Positions 9,716 through 20,700 of a stretch of DNA of 53,672 nucleotides are shown here, piece by piece. Origin of the DNA: Trichomonas tenax. Lineage: Eukaryota; Parabasalia; Trichomonadida; Trichomonadidae. The stretch covers positions 1 through 53,672 of the forward strand of contig JALKBU010000265.1 of assembly GCA_023091735.1 (NCBI GenBank), read 5' to 3'. The translations under genes were made by a program, and so were the position numbers. Numbering within the stretch: position 1 is the first letter of the stretch; the number at the start of each line of letters is the position of its first letter. The notes beneath the pieces are model-generated. The model saw only the letters and a list, made by a program, of their open reading frames with translations. It ran no database searches and was not told where the DNA came from.

Positions 9716-10027
9716 ATACCAATTCTTGTTGTGAAGACCAATATGAAGTTCACAGAAGATGAGAAGCTCAAGTACTCCAAAGAGTTGAGCCAGATTCTCT
9801 CAGATGTTGTCCCAGTTCCAATCAAAAATGTGATGGTTATATTCCAGCATAAACTCACATTGGGAAGAAATAACGTTCTCGCTGCATGCGTCAAGTTAAA
9901 TGCATTTAAGACCACAGATGATGTTATTCTGAAAAGAGCCAATGCAATAAATAAGTGGTTTGTTGCTCATGGCTTTGATGGAAACAACGTCTTCTTTGTA
10001 CACGGAAATCAGAGTCCAGCAGATTAG
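9716..10027 (+). pseudogene. MIF-like (macrophage migration inhibitory factor family) gene without a start codon
   Basis: From 9716 the frame reads Ile-Pro-Ile-Leu-Val-Val-Lys-Thr-Asn and continues for 103 residues in register with the MIF/tautomerase family: FTEDEK helix 1, PIKNVMVIFQ strand, ending near NNVFFVHGNQSP. MIF proteins begin Met-Pro, the Met being removed so that Pro1 is catalytic. Here the codon before that Pro is ATA, not ATG. The nearest upstream in-frame ATG (9614) would add 34 residues with no MIF likeness, blocking Pro1. The C-terminus also stops about ten residues short of the usual 113-115. Start loss plus truncation point to a pseudogene. Alternatives are a non-AUG start or an N-terminally extended, non-catalytic protein. 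No intron consensus is seen. Trichomonad MIF homologues are secreted cytokine mimics; this copy probably is not. Confidence 0.7.
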
Positions 10028-10379
10028 GTAATCAATGTTAATCAATTACACTTTAATTAACATAAACTATAAATAAAAACATACACTACTTTTCATTGAA
10101 TATCTCATCATATAACGATTTATATTCCATTGGATCATTGTATTTTAAAAATACTAATGAAACTACCAGCTATTACCTTTGTGATCAAGTTTTGAATAGA
10201 AAATAATCGTATGTTAATATAATTCTTATTTCCACAAAATAGGTTTTGTAATTCTTGAATTCAAATGATGTTCCTAGAAATGGAAAATAAATCAATTCTG
10301 GAAACTAATATCATGGGAAAAAAGGCACCTTCTAAGAGTGGGAGTAACATAAAAAAAAAAAAATATGTCAAAAAAAAAA

Positions 10380-10486
10380 AAATCTAACACCTTGATTTTT
10401 CTATAGGGAGCACGACGGCCTTTAGGCAGCTCAATGTGTTCATATTGAGGTGTATTGACTGTGGATTTTAAAGTCTGATCTGCTTT
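10380..10486 (-). pseudogene. Coding-like relic, unknown family
   Basis: After an in-frame TAA at 10487-10489, the minus strand is open for about 35 codons with a distinctly coding composition (TPQYEHIELPKGRRAP, then YRKIKVLDF). It runs into two 13-nt T tracts on this strand. No ATG is present. It reads like an exon-sized remnant of a conserved protein. The family is not recognised. It overlaps nothing else and lies between the MIF-like and BspA-like pseudogenes. Confidence 0.3.
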
Positions 10487-10502
10487 TTAAGGTTTTTTTC
10501 TA

Positions 10503-11610
10503 ACAAAATTGACCACTACACATTTCTTATCTTGATTCTCCTTTTTCTGTATTAGTGTCTTCTCATTCAGAGCTCTCATAGAGACTGACAATGGTTCATT
10601 CGAAGAAGAGGGAGAGTCCATAAACCAAATATGCGAGAAAAAGAATATCGAAAAAATAATATCTATTCGAATTCTTGAAGGGAAATTCACATTTGATAAC
10701 TTCAGCAGCAAATACCTCAAACATATGATATCATTCGAAGTATCTGATACCTCTTTTACTGGCGAAATCCCTGCATATTCTTTTAGAAGTTTACCATTAC
10801 AAATTTTTAAAGCTGATGGCGCAACATCAATTGGAGAGAACGCTTTTGGTAAACCCAACTTAATTAGAGCCTCGTTCAGCAACTGCTTACATATCGATAC
10901 CTGATGCTGAGTATATCGGAAATGAAGCTTTTGCACAGTCATCTGTCATTAGAATCGATTTTCCATCTGTTCGCAATATTGGTGATAAAGCGTTTATGGA
11001 TTCAAGAATCAAGATAGTTTCGTTACCGAGCACAATATATATTGGAAAGGAAGCATTTTTGAACTGCCATGAGCTAGAAGAAGTGTCCATTCCAAATTTA
11101 TATGTTTTGAAGGAAGGCATCTTTTATAACTGCTCTAAACTTAGATCGGTTAATCCCACACAATGTAACACAATCTTTTCAAACTCGTTTTTATACACAA
11201 GAGATCTAAAGTACCTCCAATTGAAGCATCTATGTGCAATCATTATGGAGATAGGTTATTCATATACAAAACCCGTTTTGACATGTATTTTCGATGATAA
11301 ACATATAGAAATAGGATCGCATCTACCATTTATCGATAATTTTGATTCAGCACAAAAGATCGAAAGTACAGAAAGTTATAAAGGTAAGATAGAATGCGAC
11401 TCATGGAATAAGCATTCATCTCTTTTGCAGCGCAAAGGATATTATTTATACTGGTATGAGTATAATTCTGGTTCGATTGATATATTCTTAGTTTGCATCA
11501 CCGGAATTAGCTGAATCATCATTGTTATCTCGATTATTTTTGTTATTTATTGCTGTTCACACAGAAAAAGGAATATCAACATATCTGGAACAGGAGAATT
11601 ACTGATATAA
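10503..11610 (+). pseudogene. BspA-like leucine-rich-repeat surface protein, broken
   Basis: LRR_5/BspA-type repeats are visible in two frames. One is open from about 10560 to a TGA at 10902 (ATSIGENAFGKPNL). The other continues from about 10890 to 11514 (AEYIGNEAFAQSS, YIGKEAFLNCHELEEVSIP). A +1 or -1 shift near 10890 separates them. A hydrophobic leader (FLILILLFLY) at about 10523-10552 is in a third frame and has no ATG. The second frame ends in an in-frame TGA at 11512. Beyond it the same frame encodes a transmembrane helix (IIIVISIIFVIYCC), a basic stop-transfer and a short tail ending at a TAA at 11608. That C-terminal architecture is standard for trichomonad BspA-like surface proteins. 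At least three lesions make this a pseudogene. Confidence 0.75.
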
Positions 11611-11650
11611 CTTGCAACTAGTTTATAAATTAACCCCTATCCTTTCATGA

Positions 11651-11764
11651 CGAAGCTCCTATTCTCCAGATGCAGCACTTCCTCTTAATATAGGTCACCT
11701 TTGGGCATCCTGTTTATATTTTGTTGTTAGAGGAGTATATGAAGATGTAGAGCAAAAGATCTAA
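11651..11764 (+). pseudogene. Coding-like relic containing a GHLWAS motif
   Basis: A 37-codon open stretch reads SSYSPDAALPLNIGHLWAS followed by CLYFVVRGVYEDVEQKI and a TAA. Composition is clearly coding. A second, shorter stretch at 50887-50934 has RGHLWASSLYYDE in frame, so the two look like relics of the same protein family. The family is not recognised and no start codon is present. Confidence 0.35.
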
Positions 11765-11849
11765 GGCATTTTAATCATTTGATATTTTTTATTGGATGTT
11801 GCATTCTCCCTATTTCGCCAAATATTCACTTATTACATTAATAAGTTGA

Positions 11850-11975
11850 AAATATGCAGAGCTGGAAGTAGGGCATTGGCCTATCGTTGCAATTTTCGTC
11901 CACAATGACAATGAAAAAATATCGCCAAGTTGTGGCAAACTGACATCCATCACAATCATCTATAACGATAAATAA
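11850..11975 (+). pseudogene. Coding-like relic, unknown family
   Basis: Between an in-frame TGA and a TAA at 11973-11975 there are about 40 codons with coding-like composition (AELEVGHWPIVAIFVHND, then EKISPSCGKLTSITIIY). No ATG and no recognised family. It may belong to the same decayed gene as the relic at 11651-11764. Confidence 0.3.
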
Positions 11976-13032
11976 GGTTGTTTTATACAAGGAAAAAATA
12001 GACCAATTTAGATGTGTCACATATATGTTTCGGTTGTTTTTTCCATAAAGTTTCACGTAATTTTTTTTTATGAAATATCAGAATATACTAATAACTGTAA
12101 ATACAATTTATTTTTGGAGGCCTAGATTTTCGAAAATGTGTGTTTTGTCTTATAATAGCATTAGGAATTGACATGCAAAGTCAGTTGTATAAATCTTGAT
12201 ATAATGAAACTCCTTATCTCCTGATTTAATCTATTCAAAAATATACTAATATTGCAATTGTATTTTAGACTATATCATCTAATTGTTAAGTGTATTTTAT
12301 ATTGCCACTAACTACTGAGATTGTTTCCAAATGGATTTTTGTTAATTGTAATTTAATTTGATAATTTTGTGATTAATATTGCATTTAAAGGACTACTCAG
12401 ATACAATTCTCTCACACATATTGTGTAGTGTCATTTTAAAGTGTGTAAACAACTGATATAATGAAAATATTGTCGGTATTTTTAAGAATCTTGATTCAAA
12501 GCTTGGTATTCTTACCCGATAATATTTTCAAAAATTTTGACATGTTCCTTGAATATATTCCAATGTAACAAAGAATATTAAATTTCAATATTTTGAATAA
12601 TATGGATTTTGAATGTGAATAATCTTCTAAATTAACTTCAATTAGAGAAGCATATATGTCAGGAAATACAGAATAGTCACATATCAATTTTATATTATCA
12701 ACATCACTCCAAATAGATTATAAATTGTGTTATATCAGTTTCAAATGGCAAGCATAAGTAGAATTTTTTATTAACAAGTGCTAGATCATCATGCGCAATC
12801 TCAGAACTATCAATATCATGAATCTAATTATTTTCAATGTATATTGAACCATAAATGTTATAAATATTCCTAAAAACTATTTTATATCATATCGCTTCAT
12901 TAAAAACACGAAAGTGAGATGAAAAATAAAATTGCCGAATAAATCTCAAAAAAAAAAAAAAAAAAAAGAATTTCTAATTCATTTTCATTAAAAACGCAAT
13001 CCACTTCTTGAATTATAACACTGGCTTTAATT
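11976..13032. other. AT-rich intergenic DNA with a 20-A homopolymer
   Basis: No gene or RNA recognised. An uninterrupted run of 20 A lies at 12948-12967. A minus-strand frame at 12900-13088 reads through this tract and contains a short coding-like piece near 12970-13030, but there is not enough to call. Confidence 0.35.
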
Positions 13033-13485
13033 TGAGAACGCAAGATTAATATTAATGTTACATATATTAATATTATTAGATGTAACAAATCTAATTTCTT
13101 TGCTATTGATGTTGATCTAACTAATGTTAATATTATGGATATTGGTGATAAACAATTTAAATATTATAATCATAAACTAACAATTGTTAATAATAATATT
13201 ATGAATATGATATTACCAAAGATTGAAACATTAAACATTAATATTAATACACAATTAGATGGGTTAATGTTAGAAGAATAAACATTATGATACTTAACTA
13301 TTTTATTTTTATCAAAGTATTTAATGTCACTAAAAGATTTATATAATAAATATAAATGGAAAAGTTATAAGAAATTATACAGTATCCCCACATTCGTGTT
13401 GTCTCACTCTTCGCTCTCAGTGGATTTTCCAAACTATACAATGTTCAAGACAATGAGGATGACATATCAGATACTTAACGTATAG
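13033..13485 (+). pseudogene. Cluster of AT-extreme coding-like remnants
   Basis: Three overlapping pieces occur in succession. The first ends at a TAA at 13279-13281 and uses almost only A/T-ending Asn, Ile, Asp and Lys codons (FFAIDVDLTNVNIMDIGD, KQFKYYNHKLTIVNNN). The second starts with ATG at 13324 (MSLKDLYNKYKWKSYKKLYS). The third, at 13371-13478, reads YPHIRVVSLFALSGFSKLYN then VQDNEDDISDT and has ordinary codon use. The first two differ in codon style from all intact genes in the window and could derive from a mobile element or foreign DNA. No family is recognised. Confidence 0.3.
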
Positions 13486-13510
13486 ATTTTAAGAAGCGTA
13501 GGCTGAATTA

Positions 13511-14720
13511 AAATCTGTAAATAACATAAAAAAATCTCAGAAAATACAAAAATTGAGGCATTTTCAAGGAAATTTTAATATCAAATTTTCATTATGAAGA
13601 TATTTCATTCAAATTTTAAATACAGATTTCAATTGATCTTTTTCAGTATAATGCTAAACTTACATAGTTATAACTCATCTTAAATGCTTTTTTACAATCA
13701 AATCAAATTATTTTGCGCTCGGACAAACTATGACCGAGATAACTTTTTATATATGATGCAAAAAAAGATAAATATGCAGATACACAGATAAATCACAATC
13801 ATATATATAATAAATCATAGAGATGAAATATAAATTAAGAGGTGATCCTATAAACATGTATCTTTGAGCGTATCAACGCTGTTAATTTTCGATATTTGAG
13901 CTTTAATATCTCCACAACTAAAGTGTGCATAATAAAAATATGCATACATAGCATTATGCTATTGTAAGTTGTAATGCATAATATGCATATTGGCAAAATC
14001 AGTGACAAATTTAATATCAAATTTCACCTATCGTATAAAAATACAGAATAACCATCATAATATTTATTTAAAGGAAACAAATATATGTGTAGATACCATA
14101 AAAGTTTTCACAGATAACATTTTGAAATAGTTTCTCTCATTGAGTCATATAGTCATCGGTCAACAATAAGCGATACTAGCTCGGACTATGCACAGTTCTA
14201 TTGACTAACTATTGAATGAAATGATACATCATATGCATGTGAATATATTATACCCTATGTCTATCCAGTGAATACAAATATATTGTGGTGAAACGTCCTC
14301 GTTAATGAGCGCATCGTTTGTCACTTTTAAGTAGAAAGCATTCCGATTTTTCGATACTACACAACTAGTAAGGTGCAATACAATGCATGCAAGTAGTTAA
14401 AGACAGCTTTCATACCTTATTGAAGATTCAATAAGTAATTACAAACCAAACAATCCAATTGAACCTTAAATTTCTTCTAGATTCACATTCTTGTAGCAAC
14501 AAATCGAGATTAAGCGAATTCTTGATTTTTTTAGGTGCAGCCCCCTTTTTATGAACGAAATTTTACGCGTCAATAATGGCAAATCTGCCATGTAAGTCTA
14601 TCACTTTTGAGCTCTCATTTCCTTTCACAACAATGAAATAAGATTTATATTATGTAGTAAATCTATATTTACAATAATAATAAGTGGCTGATATTTCTGT
14701 CAAAATGACATATTTTAAAA
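13511..14720. other. Intergenic DNA upstream of the BEACH gene
   Basis: No coding frame of note. The sequence immediately before the ATG at 14721 is AT-rich and lacks an obvious TCA-Py-T/A initiator within 30 bases. Nothing else was recognised. Confidence 0.4.
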
Positions 14721-17700
14721 ATGAATTTCAAGTTTTTAGACAATTTTCCTGATCCTTTCTTTGACATTCTAGAGATACAAATACCGAAGAATCTGGAAAA
14801 TCTCTTGGTGAACGAAGAAATAAAGCAAATCGCTGAACTTTGTCCATTTCCGAGATTTATTAAGTCTGAAATCCAAGATGCGAAGCTAAGATTCTCGGAA
14901 ATACATTCATATACTACAGCTATACACATGCTTGAATACGTTTTCTCATTTTTTCCACAAGCAATCACAAAATTAATTCAAATCGATCCTACAGATGAAA
15001 ATGATCAATTGTACTGCTTAATTTTCGCTCTTCACTCGTATGAAACATGGATTACGCTTAATGAAAAGACCCATACGCTTGATTTTTTACCTTTACTTTT
15101 GCAATATTTAGTTAAATTCATTAAAACAGACTATTCGAAGGTAGTTATTAACGCAATTTTCCAAATAGCGACAATATATCTCAGATATTCTAATTTTAAC
15201 GATATTTCAACTGTATTTTTATATCTACGACAAATTTACACAGAGAAAAACGACATTCATCCATCAAGTTTATATTTAATCGCGCAAATTATTAACAAAT
15301 TGGTTGATAGAAGTGCGACAAATCTAACAAAATCGGAAATAAATTTGATTAGGTTCTATTTAGAGCTTATAAATCAATTCAAGACAGAGAAAAACAGATC
15401 AGAAGAGGTCCAAGTTACGTCTAAGTTAGTAATGGAAGCTGTTCAAAATCAATTTTTCAATTTAGATCACGATTCTATCGATATTTACGCTAGTTTATCC
15501 GAAAACTTCGATCAAGATTTTGCCTTGGAATACGCTTTTCTTGGCGCTAAATCGATAATCAATGTTGTAACAGAAAATGACTGGAAATTTGATTTTCTCT
15601 CCGAATCGGATGTAAAACCACTAAATTATAAGCGAACAATAGTACCAGTTTCATTTAATTTCCCAAACACTGTGACATTTCCTGATGGTTTTCAGATTAG
15701 CAAACCAAATATTTTTGATACTGAACATGTTGGAAATTTGGATTCTTTTCCACTTCTTTCTCATACAATAGAATACATTATCATCGGCATTAGACAGAAT
15801 ACGACAATAATGAATGAGTTTATCAAATATTTATCAGAAAATCTTCCACAGGGAGAAAAATCAAATTTCTCACTGAATGTGTTAGTTTTCATTTGCTGCT
15901 TATTAGCAAAACGTACAACGAAGCCACACTTCTTTATGAATTATCTACCATTGTACAAAATATTCGCTCCAGGAATATATTGTACAATCGAAAATTGCAA
16001 AGATAATATTTTATATCAAAACACAAATCAATTGCGCAGCGCTGCTTTCCACGTTATCATAAAAGAAGGAGTTGAGGCATTTGATACATTTATGGGATCA
16101 TTGCTTGCAACTCCAATTATATTTGCAGAATCAATGTACAGATTAACGCATTATACTCAAGAAATCTTGAAATGGTCGCAAGAATCATTCGATTTCTCGA
16201 AGAACATAAGCGATTATATACTTAATATGTCATTAATCAGAAGTATTAATATCAAAGAGGCAAATATAGCAATAACAAGTATCTTTGTTGCTTTGATGTT
16301 TTTCTTTTCAAATATGGACATTCAGACTTTGTTTTATCAAGATCATTATTTCACATCTTGTTTCGTTTCTCATATTTTCGATACTTCAATTTCAACATAT
16401 GTCCTTCAGCAGGTCAAAGTGTACATGAGTACATGCGACCTAAACAATTCAGCACTTGGAAACACATTAACACACATCATCAGCATTCTTTGCGTCGAAT
16501 TTCCAAAGAAAGAAAATGTGATTTTGGTTTCAAATATCGCTAAAGTTATTCATGATGTTCTTCTCCAAAAGCAGACAGAAGTTATGATATTCGAACCAAT
16601 TATTAATACGATACGAGTTACTGCTTTTTCTTCGCTCCAAAAGACTGAAGAATGCAGAAACTGTTTTAGGCAATGCATCGATTTATTCATTGTTGCACAT
16701 GAAATTTCAACATTGCATATCGATGATTTGATTTACTTCGAGCAAGGCATTGCTTTAGCATTTGATATCGAACAGACAACAACATTATTCCCTAACTTCG
16801 TCCAGTTTTTGGCTGGTGAAGCAAGAACAACTACAGAACCAAACTTCATAATCAAGGAACCACTTATTCTCAGATTAATGGTTGACATATACGAAAAGAA
16901 TCATAAATTACCAGAAATGTGTAAATACATTGAACAGATCTGTAAGTTTAATACCGAGAATAGCGTTATATGCCACAAAAGTAATTTCGATTTATTCATT
17001 CTTGATAAAGTCATCAGTTATTGGCAAGACAAAAGTGCTCGAACAATTATCATTGCTCTTTTGGATCTTTTCGCTGTTATTGCACAAGAAATTTCGTCTG
17101 CTTTAGTTGTTCACAGATACATTTCTTTATTATGCCCCATCAACGGATACTTACCTCCATTCTATTCGATGGCTATTGACAAAATGCTTGTTATGTTTGG
17201 ATTAGTGTTTAGAAATCCACCAGAGTTAATTGAACTGGTTAAAAAGAAGAAACCAATAACACAAAACATCAATGTTTCTGAAGATATCTCGTTCACTTTC
17301 TGGCTGAAAATGGGTGCATCAAATACAGAATATTATCCTATAATTCTTTCAGCTGCTGATCAAAAGAAACATCGGTTTTCTATTTACGTAAATTCGAAAT
17401 GTTTATCAATCGGAAATGAAGAAATGGGACTTCCAACTTGTCCATTTTTGGTCGAAAACACTTGGAACTTCATTTATATTCGTATAATCCAAAATGAGAA
17501 GATCGAAATCACAATCAATGATAATCTTAGAGAAGAAATCATTTTGTTGCCAACAATGAGAATCACCGGTGATACAAAGTTCACTTTTGGTGATGAACTT
17601 TCAACATCACAACGCCATGATATAGCACCATATGTTTTAGGACCATTTGGTGTATTCACTGGCTTGAAGTTATATAATGTAACAGAACTTGAAACACACG

Positions 17701-20700
17701 GTTACATTTATATGAGAAGAATCGATGCAAAACCAATTTTTATTTATAATCAACAAGAGAATCAGAAGACAACGCTATTGAATTTTGTTTATGTATTAAC
17801 AACTGTTTGCCACATCGATATTATTTTACCTTTATTTAAGAACTTCGCTTTAACATATGAAGATGGAACTTTGTGTGAAAACTCAAACACATATGCAACA
17901 GAGTTATTGATTAATTTCTTATTATGGGATGATGATATGGAATCGTCATATGCAGAATCTAATGCTTTCAGCGTTATCGGCCATCTGATTGAAAGTGTTG
18001 ATATTAATTACATCAACTTCGAATTCTATTTACATTTCTTCTCTGTCTTAGGAACAATCAATTACAAACCGCTTAAATCGCAGATTATCAGAGAAATTCT
18101 CATGAAATTCTCTTTATGGAGTCGCATTGATCCATCCCAACAAATGTTGATTTACTCGCATTGGTCTCAGTTTTTAGTTGACGAATACCAAGAAAATGTT
18201 ATGGAAGTTATTGATTTCTCTAAATTGATGACCGAAATAATGATTTACTTTAGGATTGACAACAGCGACAAAATTACAGAAATATTCCCTGTTCCACAAT
18301 CAATCCAAGGATACAAACTTTCTGATATCAGATCTTTGCTATTGCATTTGCTTTTAATTATTGCAATTAACCAGTTCACATATGAAGATTTCATGTTGAT
18401 CATCTCAGCGATCAAAGCATTGAAGGGATCTGATTTATCATATGAACTTGTTGATTTGATTAATTCATTGACAACATCCAATCCTTCTCCGCTAGTTTAT
18501 ATTAAGAAGAAAGATATCATCACTCCACTTCTTTCTTTAGTTGATGCATCAGACATCAAAATTGTTCAAATGATGATTCCTATTATTATTCAAGTCTACA
18601 AATCTTGCGAAGTTTCTTCTCCACCTCTTCCTGTACTCATCAATATGCTTATCAGACTTGTTCCTCACTTGGTCATCACAAATGATTTTGCCTTTTCAAT
18701 GATTCCAGCAGTCGAAAATCATGAAGAATTATATCCATTTTTCTTCTGGTGTATGTACTCACTTGATACATTTGATGAACAATTGTTCACACAAGGAACT
18801 TCTTTCACACACAAATCATACACTTCTTCAATATGGCCTTTCTTCTTGTTAAAGAATTCTGAAAATCCAGAAGCAATTCTTAGATCAATCATTTTAGCTG
18901 ACAGTGAGAACTTAATCAAGTCATACATATTCATTGATCAAGCGTGCAGAGTATTAGACATGAGCAGACACAAGATGAAGCACATCTTTATGAAAGTTCT
19001 TATCCAATTAATCAATGAAAAAGCTTTCACTTTCAAAGATGATATAATGTTGATGCAGTTTTGTTCTATCGTCGAAGCTTTCTTTTTCTTGAACGGAACT
19101 GACACACTCAATCAGCCTTTGTATTATGCATTCCAACAATCACCATTTACTGTATCAGATAAACCAGAAAAGCCCGAAAAAGAAGAAGTTATTATTCATG
19201 GTTCACACATGATTTTAACAAAGTTGTTTAATCTCGAAAAGATATCAAATACAAACTTCGGCCTTCATCTCAAGAAAGATGGTCTTTGGGATGACGTTGA
19301 ACTTGCTGTTAAGTGTCTTCAGATATTATTGCAGCATCTTGCAAAGACTTATGCTTTAGTAATTTTCTTGATTTACTTTGTTGCTAATTGTAATATCAAT
19401 ATAGAGAAAGATTTCTTGAAGAGCATTGTTAAAAAGATCACCGAACTTCCAAACTTTTCATCCAATGATAACGACCTTATCAATCTTGCAAACAGTCGTC
19501 TGATTGATGCAAATACGAAGAGCTTCGCGATGAATGACCAAGCAATCAACACAATGCAAGCGATTCTTCAAAACATGGCGATATTTTATGTGAGCGCTTA
19601 CAACAAATTTCTCAATGAAGTCCACACTTTCATTGCCGAGTGCGACACAAAGTATAACTCTCTCATTAAGGAAATTGGTCAAATATCTGGCGACAACTGG
19701 GTTGCAAATGTCAATCAATATGCTGATGCATGGAAGACACATAATGCGATTACACAGAAACAATGGAGATATATCTGGTCAATGTTGACAATACACAAAG
19801 CTCCATGGGAAGCAGCGACAAAGACATTATCCCATATGAAGAGAGACAACACATTGTGCAATAATCTTTTCCCTGCAAAGTTGAAGAGAAATTGGAACTT
19901 TGACACACATGAAGTTGCTTCAAAAGCTAGAATCGACAGTGTAAAACCAGAAATCAGAGTTAAACCAGGAAGAATCCCACAACAAAATGTTCAATCTCTT
20001 CATACATTCATTGAGACTGACGAAAAGCTTTTGATGGAGTCAAACTGCACAGTTATAACCATAACAGGAGAGAAAGCAGCAACAATAGCATTGTTCTATT
20101 CACACATCAATATAACATTAGAAAAGAGCCCAGGAGCAAACTACGAATATTCAAAGATTAATTATTGCATTCCAAAGATGTATTTACATTATAACATTGC
20201 TTTTGAGTTCTGCATGATCACAGGAGTTTCAGTTTTCGTTGTTTTTCCAAATGATAACATCACAAAACAATTCTTAAAGACGATTGAATCTAAAATGACA
20301 CCAGAAAATCGTTCTTTCTCACAGAAGATCAACAGTGATCAGATAACAAACTATTGGCTTGACAGAAAGATCTCCAACTTCGAATATCTTCTGTATGTCA
20401 ACATGAGAGGCAGCAGGAGCTTTAATTCAGCATCACAGTATCCACTATTCCCATGGGTCATCACAGATTTCACGAGCGAGAAAATTGATCTCAACGATAA
20501 ATCAATATACAGAGATCTATCTAAACCAGTTGGCGCATTCTCTGAAACAAGACTCAAGGAACTTAAAGACTTATATGAAGACTTTAAAGTTCTTCAAATT
20601 CCAGGACAGCTTTATAGTTGGGGACCTCTTTGTTCAACAATTCTCTACCTTTACATGATCAGAGTTGAACCATTCACAACAATGCACATTGAGTTCCAAA

